DNA of 64,000 nucleotides from Chitinophaga japonensis (GCF_007830125.1 NZ_VLLG01000006.1:124001-188000); one strand, 5' to 3'. Shown: positions 25,627-34,983, numbered from the stretch's first letter. The notes: generated by a model not told the origin, from the letters alone. Made by a program: numbers and translations.

Positions 25627-27333
25627 ATGAGATACTGTGTACTGGCCACGGATTACGATGGCACCATCGCGCACCATGGAGCGGTTCCCGGCGAAGTGGT
25701 AGAATCGCTGAAAGCATTGAAGGCCAGCGGCCGCGTCCTGCTGCTGGTAACGGGCCGGGAGCTGGACGAGTTGAAGTCCATCTTCCCGGCGCACACCTTA
25801 TTTGAACGCATTGTAGCAGAAAACGGGGCGCTGATCTACGATCCGGCTACCCTGGAGGAAACCAGGCTGGGCGCCCCGCCGCCGCCTGCCTTCGTGGAAA
25901 AGCTGCTGGCGCGCGGTGTACAACCCCTTTCCAAAGGACGGGTGATCGTGGCTACCTGGGAGCCGCACCAGGCCACGGTACTGGAAGTGATCAAAGAAAT
26001 GGGACTGGAGCACCAGATCATTTTCAACAAGGGCGCGGTAATGGTGCTGCCGCCCGGCATCAACAAGTCAAAAGGCCTAGAGGCGGCCCTGGCAGCCCTG
26101 GGCTTTTCCCGGCATAACGTAGTGGCGGTAGGTGATGCGGAAAACGACACCGCCCTGCTGCAGGCGGCGGAATGCGCGGTAAGCGTGGCCAACGCGCTGC
26201 CTTCCTTGCGGGACATCAGTGACTGGGTGACGCCGGCAGACCACGGGGCCGGCGTGATGCAACTGGCCGATCGCATGCGGGAAGAGGACCTGCTGTCGCT
26301 GGACCCGATGCTGCAAAGGCATTACCTGCCCCTGGGCGACCGTTTTGACAACACGCCCTTCCAGATCAGCCCATACGGCAGCAGCATTATCCTGGCCGGC
26401 ACCAGCGGTGGCGGAAAGACCACATTGACCGCGGCCTTTATGGAAATATTGCTACAGCATGGCTACCAGTTCTGCATGGTGGACCCCGAGGGCGACTACC
26501 TGGGGCTGCAGGACGTGGTCACCATTGGCGATGTGGACCAGCCGCCGGCCATGGAAGAGCTGCTGCAGTTGCTGGAAAAACCCTACCAGAGCGTGATCGC
26601 CTGTACGCTGGCGCTGTCCATGGAAGAAAAGCCATTTTTCCTGCAAAAGCTGCTGGCGGCCATGCAGGCCCTGCAGCAGGAAAAAGGCCGCCCGCACTGG
26701 CTGCTGCTGGATGAGGCGCACCACCTGGCACCGGCCGTGGCCGACCCGCAAACATTTGCCACGCTCACCACCTTCCGCAACTTCATGGTCATTACCACCA
26801 GCCCGGAGCTGCTGCACCGCTCCTTACCGGAGCAGGCCACCACTATTGCGGCCGTGGGCGATGCGCCGCAGGAAACCATCCGCCGGTATGCCGAGCTGAA
26901 AGGCGAAACCGCCCCTGCCCTGCCCGATATTTCCCTGCAAAAAGGGGAAGCGCTGGTATGGCACCGGCCTTCCGGTGAAGCGCCCTTCCTGGTAAGGACC
27001 ATGGTACCGCAGCATATACTGCAGCGGCATAAAAGAAAATACGCTACCGGCGATATGGGGCCGGACAGCTTCTACTTTACCGGGCCGGCAAACAAGCTGC
27101 GCCTGAAAGCCAATAACCTGCACACCTTTGCAGAGCTGGCGCAGGGCGTGGATGACGATACCTGGCTGTTCCACCTGAAAAGGCACGACTACTCCAACTG
27201 GATGCGGGACTGTGTGAACGATGAAGGCCTGGCGGAGCAGGTAAAGAAAATAGAAACTGCGGAACAGGACCCGGGCCTGTCCCGCAGCGCGGTGGCGCAA
27301 CTGATACAACAACACTACACAGGGCCGGCGTAA
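25627..27333 (+). CDS. HAD-IIB phosphatase fused to a P-loop ATPase and a DUF5752-like C-terminal domain
   Basis: A 568-residue cytoplasmic fusion. Residues 1-225 are a Cof/SPP-type HAD hydrolase with DYDGT (9-13), VTGR (41-44), the lysine motif near 146-150 (NKSKG) and GDAEND (169-174). Residues about 245-460 are an ATPase of the DUF87/HerA-like kind, with Walker A GTSGGGKT (258-265) and Walker B HWLLLDEAHH (357-366). Residues about 480-545 (FYFTGPANKLRLKANNLHTF, then WLFHLKRHDYSNWM) resemble DUF5752. The HAD part would dephosphorylate a small molecule such as a sugar phosphate; the ATPase may power or sense something linked to it. No experimental function is known to me. It is transcribed away from hvfA and converges with the PepSY gene, four bases apart. 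Confidence 0.88.
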   Translation: MRYCVLATDYDGTIAHHGAVPGEVVESLKALKASGRVLLLVTGRELDELKSIFPAHTLFERIVAENGALIYDPATLEETRLGAPPPPAFVEKLLARGVQPLSKGRVIVATWEPHQATVLEVIKEMGLEHQIIFNKGAVMVLPPGINKSKGLEAALAALGFSRHNVVAVGDAENDTALLQAAECAVSVANALPSLRDISDWVTPADHGAGVMQLADRMREEDLLSLDPMLQRHYLPLGDRFDNTPFQISPYGSSIILAGTSGGGKTTLTAAFMEILLQHGYQFCMVDPEGDYLGLQDVVTIGDVDQPPAMEELLQLLEKPYQSVIACTLALSMEEKPFFLQKLLAAMQALQQEKGRPHWLLLDEAHHLAPAVADPQTFATLTTFRNFMVITTSPELLHRSLPEQATTIAAVGDAPQETIRRYAELKGETAPALPDISLQKGEALVWHRPSGEAPFLVRTMVPQHILQRHKRKYATGDMGPDSFYFTGPANKLRLKANNLHTFAELAQGVDDDTWLFHLKRHDYSNWMRDCVNDEGLAEQVKKIETAEQDPGLSRSAVAQLIQQHYTGPA

Positions 27334-27337
27334 CCGC

Positions 27338-28858
27338 TTAAATCTTTGCCCGGCTGCGTATCCTGAAATAGAGATACAGCCCTGCGATCACCATCACCAC
27401 CTGCGCCAGCGCCCATATCATGGTGCTGTAATCCCGTGCGGCTTTCCCACCCCAGTCCATGAAATGATGCTTATGGAACAAGGCGAAGGAATACCCTTCG
27501 GGCAGGTCCGCATCATCTACCCGTACGGACAGCCTGCCGGACCGGGTTTCCACGTAGTACCTTTCCCGCCTTTGCACATCATAACCTACTTTCCATACGG
27601 GCAGGCGCTTGTCCGTGAAGTTATATTCGTCCGTGAACCTTGTGACCGGCGTGATCTCCCGGATCGCCTGCGGCGGATTGCCGCTGAACAGCGTGGCCAG
27701 GTAAGCGGCATAGCGCTGCTCTCCCTGCGGCAGCAAGGCCAGGTCGCGCATACGCAGGTACCTGATCACAGGCGTATCCTTCGTATATACTTGCCAGTAA
27801 GCGCCGTCCTCCATCTTCACGGGACTGATATTTGTAAGCGGCGATCCCACCGCCTGCTGCAGGGCGCTGAACGGGAGGTACAGGCTGTCGGACCGGAAGC
27901 TGTTGCGCGAAAAATAACGGTCGCGGGTATCGTCCTTCCACTTGGCAAGGGCATGCCAGGCGCCGCTGAAGGTCCACAGCAGGGTAAACAGCGCCGCCAC
28001 CAGGGCGGTATAGCGGTGATAGCGCCGGGCGCTGACCCTGCCGTTGCCTTTTACCTTTTTGCTTTTGGTGGTAAAGAAAATGTACAGGCCCAGCACCGTG
28101 GTAAAGCAGGCGGCCGCCGCCAGCAGGAACAGGATGATAAGCCTGGCCTTCCCGGAAAAGTTCAGCCAGTCCCAGGTGTGCAGCAGCCGGAACACGGTAT
28201 CAAATACCGCCCGCCTGTTATCCATGGCAAACGCAAAACGGTCCTGCGTGGTTTCCACGTACACCCGGATGCCATCCGCCCGGTCAAAGGACACCCTGTA
28301 CACCGGCAGCAGCCGGTTAATGCTTTTATATTCTTCGTTAAAGGCCGTCAGCATGGAGGCGTCTCTCACCTGGCTGCCTTTGCTGCCATTGAGCACGCAG
28401 TTGGTAGCAGCGTCACAGCAATCATGCAGGGAGCTTTCCTGCTCCGCCACCGCTACCGGCGGGGCGGTGGTATCACTGAGGGCGGGCCCTTCCAGGAACT
28501 GCCGGGCCAGGTATTGCGCGTACAGCCAGTTGCCGGCGGTCAGCTCACGGCCGTTGATGGTGCTGAGGTAAACAGGCTCCTGTTTATTGTGCAGTTGCAC
28601 TTGGTAGAACCAGGTGGTATCAATATGCACCAGCCGGAAACAGGCAATGCTGTCTATCCTGTTCTTCCGCAAGGCGGTAGCCAGGTCCGTCTGTAATTGT
28701 GCGCTGTCCACCGCCAGCGGAGGCAACGCCTGCGTGGCTACCTGCGGGCGGAGGGTGGTCATCAGCGGATGCATAAAGCCGCTCACGGCCCATAGCAGCA
28801 CGGGCACCGCAATAATGAGCGACAGGGTGCGGTGCACCTGATATATCTTCTTTCTCAT
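27338..28858 (-). CDS. PepSY-domain inner-membrane protein (iron-regulated membrane protein type) with a Cys cluster
   Basis: A 506-residue PepSY-TM protein. A first helix spans about residues 10-30, with further helices around 235-258, 286-307 and near the C-terminus (480-500). Periplasmic PepSY modules lie between them (FRLVHIDTTWFYQVQLHN, then YRVSFDRADGIRVYVET). Conserved His residues sit next to the helices (VHRTLS, FMHPL, HHFMDWGG), as in family members that bind haem or act in ferric-siderophore reduction. The first periplasmic part carries an extra cluster HDCCDAATNC (Cys147, Cys148, Cys154), which could bind a metal. The gene begins six bases after the TonB receptor stop, so the two form an uptake unit. 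Metal or siderophore reduction is inferred. Confidence 0.88.
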   Translation of the reverse strand: MRKKIYQVHRTLSLIIAVPVLLWAVSGFMHPLMTTLRPQVATQALPPLAVDSAQLQTDLATALRKNRIDSIACFRLVHIDTTWFYQVQLHNKQEPVYLSTINGRELTAGNWLYAQYLARQFLEGPALSDTTAPPVAVAEQESSLHDCCDAATNCVLNGSKGSQVRDASMLTAFNEEYKSINRLLPVYRVSFDRADGIRVYVETTQDRFAFAMDNRRAVFDTVFRLLHTWDWLNFSGKARLIILFLLAAAACFTTVLGLYIFFTTKSKKVKGNGRVSARRYHRYTALVAALFTLLWTFSGAWHALAKWKDDTRDRYFSRNSFRSDSLYLPFSALQQAVGSPLTNISPVKMEDGAYWQVYTKDTPVIRYLRMRDLALLPQGEQRYAAYLATLFSGNPPQAIREITPVTRFTDEYNFTDKRLPVWKVGYDVQRRERYYVETRSGRLSVRVDDADLPEGYSFALFHKHHFMDWGGKAARDYSTMIWALAQVVMVIAGLYLYFRIRSRAKI

Positions 28859-28864
28859 GAATAA

Positions 28865-30952
28865 TTAATAATTAATTTTCCCCAGGCGGCAGGCAACGCC
28901 CACATTCCATTCCCGCGGATCGCCCAGGTTATAGCTGTAGCCGTAAGCAGATTTGCTGGCGATGGTAGCATAGTACTTATTCAGCAGGTTCAGGGCATTC
29001 ACCCACAACTCCAGCCTGCCCAGCGCGTAGCCGGTGCGCAGGTGCACGATGTCGAAGCCGCTGTACTCCCGCGTATTGGCGTTGTCCATCCAGTACTTAC
29101 CCAGGTGCTGCCATTCCAGGCCTATGCGGAATCCCTTTATGAAAGCCGGGTGGTACATAAACTCTGCGTTGGCGATGAACCGTGGCGCCGTGCTCATTTC
29201 ATTGTTGCTGAAATCATTGCCCTTTTCCTTGTATTCCGTGAATGTATGCCTGGCATTGGTGCCGCTTACGCGGAACATCCACTGCTGGTCCGGGCGCCAG
29301 GTAATGCCGTATTCAATGCCGCGGTGCCGGGTTTTGCCGGCATTCTGGTTCTGGAAAGTACCATCGTCCTGCCTTACGGAAATGATCTCGTTGGTACCGT
29401 TCATCAGGTACAGGCTCCAGTCTGCATACAGCTTGTGCTGCAGGAGGGAAAACCATCCGCCGGCCTCATAGTTGAAAAAGGTTTGCGGCTGCAGGTAAGG
29501 CACCTGCACACTGTTGAACAGTTCGGATACCTGCGGGGGCACGTAGCCCTGGCTGTAATTGGCATACACGCCCACGCCCTTGTAATTATAGGTAAGCCCT
29601 ACTTTGGGCGTTACCCGGTTAAAGTCCGTCTGTGTAGACGGCGCTCCTGTACTGGCGGAAGGAGACAAATGATTATTGAAGTCAAAATGGTAGAAGTCAT
29701 AGCGCAGGGCCGCCACTACTTTCAACCCGGCCAGCGGTTCCACTTCATAATGCAGGTAGGAAGCCAGGTTGCTGATATTGGTGGCGTAATCGCTCAGGGT
29801 GGAATCCGTTTGCGCAAAGCTGGTGTAATGACCTTTTGCATCCCGGTTGATCCGTATGTAGCGGGCGTTATAGGTGCTGGGGCTGATATCCGCGCTGATA
29901 CCGCCGATCAGCTTGCTGTTCAGCCATTTGAATTGCTGCTGGTGCTGGGCCACCGCCAGGTAGCTGTTGAAGGAGCTGTTGTTCTCCTGCCCGTTGGCCA
30001 GCAGCGGGTTCGTCCGGTTGTTGCTGATGTAGTAGGACGGGTTCTGCTTCAGGGTATTGTCGCGGAACATGAGAGACAACTGTGTCTGGCTGCGATCGTT
30101 CCATTGCTGTGTAAGCCAGGAGCGTACCCGCAATGCGCGCGCTTTGCGGTAGGTGAATGAATAAGGCGTTGTGTAATCCTTGTTCGCAAAAGCAGCACTG
30201 TCCAGGGAGCCGGTCATATCGCTGTAATAATCTATAAAGCTGATACTGTTGCTCCAGGTGGTCCGCTCGCTGGCTTTATAATCGGTACGCAGCGTAACGG
30301 CCGTTTTGTGAAAATCGCTGTAGTCGATCGGACCGTTGTGGCGGTTGGCATAATAACCGCTTACCACCAGGCCCCATTTCCCGAAGGTGCTGCCGGCCTG
30401 CAGGTCGGCGCGCCTGTAGCCGTTGTTGTTCCCCTGTATGCTTATCATACCGCTCCTTACCGGCGGAGGCGCAAGGGTAATGATGTTCACGGCGCCGCCA
30501 ATGGCTTCCGCGCCGTACAGTGAGGATGCCGGCCCGCGGATCACCTCTATCTGTTTGGCCGCCGCCATATTCATTTCCAGTAAGGCGTTGTGGTTATACA
30601 AGCCCGTGGTGCGGATGGGCATGCCGTCTTCCAGGTACAGGAAAAGGCTTTTGGTGGTCATAGGCTGGCGGATGCTCATTTGATGCTGTTCATTGGCCAG
30701 GCTCACCATGAATACGCCGCTCACTTTATTCAGCACCTGGTCCAGGCGATTGGGTTTGGCATCCTGCAAAGTTTTAGCAGTAATAGTACTGATGGCAATG
30801 GGCGCATCGCTGCGCTTTTGCGCGGAGCGGCTGGCGCTGACGATCACCTGCTGCAGATCGGTGACTTTCATGACAGGCTGCGTGGTATCCTGTGCAAGTG
30901 CTACCGGTACGGCGCCTGCTGTTATAATAAAGAGCAATAACAATCTTTTCAT
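28865..30952 (-). CDS. TonB-dependent outer-membrane receptor, probably for a metal or metal complex
   Basis: A 695-residue receptor; the ATG at 30952 gives a clean signal peptide (LLLLFIITAGAVPVALAQ). The plug begins with the TonB-box-like LQQVIVSASRSAQKRSDAPI and contains VEVIRGPASSLYG-type core sequence (QIEVIRGPASSLYGAEAIGG). The barrel ends in RLGKINY. It has no carboxypeptidase-like or STN domain, so it is not a SusC. The plug is rich in Met and His near residues 95-130 (NEQHQMSIRQPM). Its partner genes, a PepSY membrane protein downstream and a CNGRC small protein upstream, are typical of iron or copper uptake rather than glycan uptake. The exact ligand cannot be read from sequence. 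Confidence 0.9.
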   Translation of the reverse strand: MKRLLLLFIITAGAVPVALAQDTTQPVMKVTDLQQVIVSASRSAQKRSDAPIAISTITAKTLQDAKPNRLDQVLNKVSGVFMVSLANEQHQMSIRQPMTTKSLFLYLEDGMPIRTTGLYNHNALLEMNMAAAKQIEVIRGPASSLYGAEAIGGAVNIITLAPPPVRSGMISIQGNNNGYRRADLQAGSTFGKWGLVVSGYYANRHNGPIDYSDFHKTAVTLRTDYKASERTTWSNSISFIDYYSDMTGSLDSAAFANKDYTTPYSFTYRKARALRVRSWLTQQWNDRSQTQLSLMFRDNTLKQNPSYYISNNRTNPLLANGQENNSSFNSYLAVAQHQQQFKWLNSKLIGGISADISPSTYNARYIRINRDAKGHYTSFAQTDSTLSDYATNISNLASYLHYEVEPLAGLKVVAALRYDFYHFDFNNHLSPSASTGAPSTQTDFNRVTPKVGLTYNYKGVGVYANYSQGYVPPQVSELFNSVQVPYLQPQTFFNYEAGGWFSLLQHKLYADWSLYLMNGTNEIISVRQDDGTFQNQNAGKTRHRGIEYGITWRPDQQWMFRVSGTNARHTFTEYKEKGNDFSNNEMSTAPRFIANAEFMYHPAFIKGFRIGLEWQHLGKYWMDNANTREYSGFDIVHLRTGYALGRLELWVNALNLLNKYYATIASKSAYGYSYNLGDPREWNVGVACRLGKINY

Positions 30953-31140
30953 GATCCAAAGGCAATAGTATGTCCATTCCGATCCCCTCACAAGTCTGCA
31001 AAGGAACAGGTGGACTGCATGCGCAACGGCATGACAGTACGGACAATAATGTTCAATAGTTAAACGGGTGAATACATGACTGCTGTAACAGCGTACAGGC
31101 GGCTGTTCAGGCAATCAAATTGTAAAGCGAAAGTTAAATC

Positions 31141-31509
31141 CTACACCTGGGGCGGGTGAAAAAACGAGGCAGTAAAATCAGTGCAGATACTTTCCTGGAA
31201 AACAGGATATTCCATATTGGATACTGTGCGGAAGGGAGTGATGCTGGCGGGCTGGAAAGCGGCGGTAATGATCTCGAACTTGTTTTCCGCCTTGCGCTCC
31301 GGGTTGTCCTGGTCTTTCTTTTCCTCCTGCTTTATCTTTTTCATCATGTGGCAGCGCCCGTTACAATGCAGCTTTGGCTTGTCGCGGTTCACGCACAGGA
31401 ATTTGGCAATGTAATCCCTGTTCAACTGGTACTCCGCCACGATCATCGCTTTGCTGAACGTTTGTGCCAGCACGCCTATCAATAGTAATATGGAGGCGAG
31501 TTGTTTCAA
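31141..31509 (-). CDS. Small exported Cys/His protein with CNGRCH motif, metal-linked
   Basis: A 122-residue protein starting with TTG at 31509; this start gives a hydrophobic N-terminus (LASILLLIGVLAQTFSK) as in its relatives. The conserved core is FLCVNRDKPKLHCNGRCHMM, with Cys39, His48, Cys49, Cys53 and His54 arranged as a likely metal or redox site, followed by a Lys/Glu-rich stretch. Homologues of this CNGKC type are widespread in Bacteroidota, often beside TonB receptors and copper or iron genes, but lack a settled function. It lies 188 bases upstream of the receptor in the same orientation. A -7 box nearly touches the TTG, so a start at Met22 (AMIVAEY) is the alternative. Confidence 0.75.
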   Translation of the reverse strand: MKQLASILLLIGVLAQTFSKAMIVAEYQLNRDYIAKFLCVNRDKPKLHCNGRCHMMKKIKQEEKKDQDNPERKAENKFEIITAAFQPASITPFRTVSNMEYPVFQESICTDFTASFFHPPQV

Positions 31510-31516
31510 TGTGCTG

Positions 31517-31524
31517 CAAAGATA
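31517..31524 (-). promoter_or_regulatory. Candidate -7 box (TATCTTTG) for the CNGRC gene
   Basis: An exact TAnnTTTG match on the minus strand ends seven bases before the TTG start, which would put the RNA start at or next to the start codon. Either the message is almost leaderless, the start is downstream, or the box is chance. Confidence 0.3.
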
Positions 31525-31589
31525 GGGCTGAAAGCTGATTTATTTGCTAAATAAAATATTTTTATCTTCAGCTCTTAAACACCACCATT

Positions 31590-33476
31590 ATGTTCCGCCA
31601 TGCCATCTTATCTGCATTTGCAGTGGTTATTTCTTTTCACGCCATTGCCCAGTCCCTCTACATACCACGCGATGTAAAGCAGGCCTATAAGAAAGAGACC
31701 CGTTCACCGGACGGGCGGCCAGGCAAAAATTACTGGCAGAATTACGGCCGTTATGATATTACGATCACTGCTTTACCACCAAACAGGAATGTAAAGGGAA
31801 CGGAGGAGATCACCTATGTGAACAACAGCCCGGACACCCTGGACCGGCTGGTGATCAAGCTCTTCCTGAACATTCATAAACCAGGTGCGCCGCGGCTGCG
31901 TGGCGCCGGAAAAGATTACCTGACTGATGGTATGCAGATCGACGCCTTTGCTGTAAACGGGACCACGCAAAAATGGCCCGGCGGTGCCGGCACCTTTACC
32001 GCGCAGGCGGTGATGCTGCCTATGCCGCTGCTGCCACATGATTCCGTAAAGCTCTCCTTTGCGTGGCATTACCCCATCTCCCTGCAGAGCGGGCGCGAAG
32101 GCATGATCGATTCTACTACCTGGTTCCTGGCCTATTTTTATCCGCGCGTAGCCGTATATGATGATTATAACGGTTGGGACCGGATGGCGTTTACCGACGC
32201 GCAGGAGTTTTACAGCGACTTCAACGATTATACCGTTACTATAAATGTACCGCAAAACTATATTGTATGCGGCACCGGCACCCTGCAGCAGCCAGGCGCC
32301 CTGCTGCAGCCCGCTTTTGCAAAAAAATTACAGGCCTCCCAAACCGCTGATGAAGTGATCCGTATTGTCACACCGGAAGACCTGGCTGCCGGCAATGTGA
32401 CCGCACAACAAGCCGTCAACAGTTGGCAGTTCAAAGCCAGCCATGTGCCGGATGTAGCCTTTGCCCTCAGCAATCATTATGTATGGGATGCCGCCAGCGT
32501 GGTAGTGGATGATATATCGGGAAGACGCGCCGGCGTACAGGCATTCTATAATGACACCGCGAAGGATTTTCACAGCATGGTGCAATACGGCCGGCATTCC
32601 CTGGACTGGCTTTCGCACCACTGGCCCGGCATTGCCTACCCTTATGAAAAAACCTGCATCGTGCAGGGCTATGCCGGTATGGAGTATCCGATGATGGCCA
32701 ATGACGAGACCTACGATGATCCCACCTTCTCCCGCTTTGTAGCGGAACATGAAATAGCTCATACCTACATGCCTTTTTACATGGGCATTAACGAAACCCG
32801 CTACGGCTTCATGGATGAAGGCTGGGCCACCACCTTCGAGCTGCTGATAGGCCGGGCCGACCTGGGCACGGAAAAGGCGGAAACGTTTTTCAAACGGTTC
32901 CGCGTAGCACCCTGGATCAATGACGATACACAGGAGGAAGACATCCCGATCATTACACCGGGAGACGTGCTGGCCGGCAGGGTGCTGGGCAGCAACCAGT
33001 ATGGCAAGCCGGCCCTGGGTTACCTGGCCGTGAAGGACATGCTGGGCGATGCGCTGTTCAAAAAATGCCTCCATACTTACATGGAACGCTGGAACGGCAA
33101 GCACCCCATTCCCTGGGATTTCTTCTATACATTTAACAACGCGGCAGGGAAAGACCTGAACTGGTTCTGGAACAACTGGTTCTTTTCACCCAACTATATA
33201 GACCTGGCGGTAAAGCAGGTGTCGCCTAACGGCTCCGGCTATACGCTCACCATCGACAACCCGGGCGGCATGGCGGCGCCCTTTGATGTAAAGGTGACCT
33301 ACACGGATGGCAGCACGGAAATCCTGCACCAGACGCCGCTGGTATGGCAGGTCAATCAAAAGCGCGCGGCCGTGCAGATCGCCACCAAAAAGAAAATACA
33401 ATCCCTGGTGCTGGATGGCGGCATTTTCATGGACGCCAATACCGGCGATAACACCTGGCCGGCCGCTAAAGGCTGA
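31590..33476 (+). CDS. Secreted M1-family zinc aminopeptidase
   Basis: A 628-residue exported peptidase (signal peptide LSAFAVVISFHAIAQ). The gluzincin site is complete: HEIAH, then 18 residues, then the third zinc ligand Glu in MDEGWA. The exopeptidase motif appears as YAGMEYPMM, a GxMEN-like variant. The N-terminal 300 residues are the beta-rich saddle domain (YDITITALPPNRNVKGTEEI) and the C-terminal 150 include a beta sandwich (YTLTIDNPGGMAAPFDVKVT). It trims N-terminal residues from peptides in the periplasm or outside. Its end overlaps the convergent MBL gene by 11 bases. It is divergent from the CNGRC gene, 80 bases apart. Confidence 0.93.
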   Translation: MFRHAILSAFAVVISFHAIAQSLYIPRDVKQAYKKETRSPDGRPGKNYWQNYGRYDITITALPPNRNVKGTEEITYVNNSPDTLDRLVIKLFLNIHKPGAPRLRGAGKDYLTDGMQIDAFAVNGTTQKWPGGAGTFTAQAVMLPMPLLPHDSVKLSFAWHYPISLQSGREGMIDSTTWFLAYFYPRVAVYDDYNGWDRMAFTDAQEFYSDFNDYTVTINVPQNYIVCGTGTLQQPGALLQPAFAKKLQASQTADEVIRIVTPEDLAAGNVTAQQAVNSWQFKASHVPDVAFALSNHYVWDAASVVVDDISGRRAGVQAFYNDTAKDFHSMVQYGRHSLDWLSHHWPGIAYPYEKTCIVQGYAGMEYPMMANDETYDDPTFSRFVAEHEIAHTYMPFYMGINETRYGFMDEGWATTFELLIGRADLGTEKAETFFKRFRVAPWINDDTQEEDIPIITPGDVLAGRVLGSNQYGKPALGYLAVKDMLGDALFKKCLHTYMERWNGKHPIPWDFFYTFNNAAGKDLNWFWNNWFFSPNYIDLAVKQVSPNGSGYTLTIDNPGGMAAPFDVKVTYTDGSTEILHQTPLVWQVNQKRAAVQIATKKKIQSLVLDGGIFMDANTGDNTWPAAKG

Positions 33477-34974
33477 TAGTATATTGTTTGTAGAGGATGC
33501 TTTTACCATCTTCGGACCATCCTTCACCGTACACTTTCCGGCCCAGCGTAAGCGGGTCCAACTGCCGGGAAGGACGGTTACCAAGCTGGTATTCGTCCAT
33601 TACAAACACCCTTCCCTGGCAACGCCTGATCAGCTCCTGCAGCAGATATTTGTTGGGCATCGTGCTTTTCCATTTCTCTGCAATGCGGCGCCGGTCAAGC
33701 GTAGCCATGGCGGCCAGCTCCTCGCTTTCCATCATCAGTATGCCTTTTTCCAGCGCGGTGCCGTTATAGCTCAGGTGATGGCCTACTTTATAAAAAACGG
33801 TCCTGTTCAGCAGGTCCTCCGCCAGGTGCTTTCCATCCTTTCCCCTACTCTTCCATTTCTCAATTTCATGCCAGCTCTCCCAGCTACCATATTCGGCATC
33901 GCCGGGAAACAGCAGCACCTTGCCGGTAGCTTCGGACTCCATGGCCAGGGCCAGGCTGGTGTTATTGATATGGCTGTTCAGCCGCAGCGCCAGGGAGCCG
34001 GCGCTGCACAGCCAGTCGTTATCAATGCGGCGCCATTCGTTGCGCGCATCTTCGTATATGCTTTGCGTATCGTCGCCATTCACCAGGTAATCCACGGCAA
34101 AAGGCACATCATTCCGCACACTGTTGTTCAATGACAGGAAGGCGTTCACGGACAGCGAGCTTTCATCCAGGGCCAGGTGTTTGTCATAGGTATCCACGCC
34201 CGGCTTGCCGTTCTTAAAAATGTAATCCCTTTTTGAAGGCGGTCCCAGCACATGGAACTTTATGCCGGGCGCCTGCTGCAGGGTCAGGATATCGCCGGGG
34301 TCCAGGTAGCGCACCTTTGTCTTTTTCTTTTTCAGTAGCTGTTTGATGATGCGCATGCCGGGCAGTGACTTCCCGCCTGCAGCGCCTTCCAGGTTGATCT
34401 CCGCCAGGGTGTTGAGCCCGTTCAGGAAAGCGCGGCTGTTATTGAGTATCAGTTGCTCAAAGGTACGGTGGCCGTTGCTGCGGGCCTTCAGCTCCCGCTG
34501 CTCATGCCGGGCCTTGTATGCCTGGATGGCATTTTGCAGGGCCAGGCGCATATGGCTGCGCTGCTTCAGCAGCTCCTGCGCACGCCCGTTGGGATCGTCC
34601 GGGTTTTCCGTCCAGGCAAACCAGGCTTCCCGGATGTCCATGGCTTCAAAGATATCCGGGTGCTTGGCAAAGCCGTTCACATGGTCGTTGTGCTCGTGCG
34701 TTATCACCAGCAGGTCTATGGTATTGTTCACATAGGCGGCCAGGTCTTCCAGGAAGGGCCTGAACTCCGCAGGGCCGCCCTTGCAGCTACCGCAGTCTAT
34801 CATCACGGTAAAGCAGCGGGCCTTCCCGCTCATGAATTTCAGCACAAAGCAATCGCCGGTGCCCAGGCAATACATGCGGATGGCCACGCGGTCGGACTTT
34901 AGCGGCATACGTATACCGTGGGTAATTGCGGGAGTGGCCATGATCTTGTGGCCTGTTTTTATTGGTGTGGTCAT
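33466..34974 (-). CDS. Leaderless metallo-beta-lactamase-fold protein (ComEC/Rec2-like hydrolase domain)
   Basis: A 502-residue cytoplasmic-type protein. Residues about 30-110 hold the MBL core: MYCLGTGDCFVLKF, VMIDCGS and the metal motif ITHEHNDHVNG (His93, His95, Asp97, His98). Later ligands are the Asp in LLFPGDAEYG and the His pair in YKVGHHLSYNGT. Between these lie about 200 residues that include a Lys-rich helical insert (ELKARSNGHRTFEQLILN). The arrangement is that of the hydrolase domain of ComEC-like proteins, but no membrane helices are present. Hydrolysis of a phosphodiester, or another MBL reaction, is inferred. It starts nine bases after the metallopeptidase-like gene and must work with it. 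Met12 is an alternative start. Confidence 0.85.
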   Translation of the reverse strand: MTTPIKTGHKIMATPAITHGIRMPLKSDRVAIRMYCLGTGDCFVLKFMSGKARCFTVMIDCGSCKGGPAEFRPFLEDLAAYVNNTIDLLVITHEHNDHVNGFAKHPDIFEAMDIREAWFAWTENPDDPNGRAQELLKQRSHMRLALQNAIQAYKARHEQRELKARSNGHRTFEQLILNNSRAFLNGLNTLAEINLEGAAGGKSLPGMRIIKQLLKKKKTKVRYLDPGDILTLQQAPGIKFHVLGPPSKRDYIFKNGKPGVDTYDKHLALDESSLSVNAFLSLNNSVRNDVPFAVDYLVNGDDTQSIYEDARNEWRRIDNDWLCSAGSLALRLNSHINNTSLALAMESEATGKVLLFPGDAEYGSWESWHEIEKWKSRGKDGKHLAEDLLNRTVFYKVGHHLSYNGTALEKGILMMESEELAAMATLDRRRIAEKWKSTMPNKYLLQELIRRCQGRVFVMDEYQLGNRPSRQLDPLTLGRKVYGEGWSEDGKSILYKQYTISL

Positions 34975-34983
34975 GGTAAACGG

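Noticed and set aside
25451..25717. 88-codon minus-strand frame between hvfA and the HAD gene
   Set aside because: Overlaps the start of a good gene and has no family likeness; the internal 35-codon part after the -7 box is too short to support.
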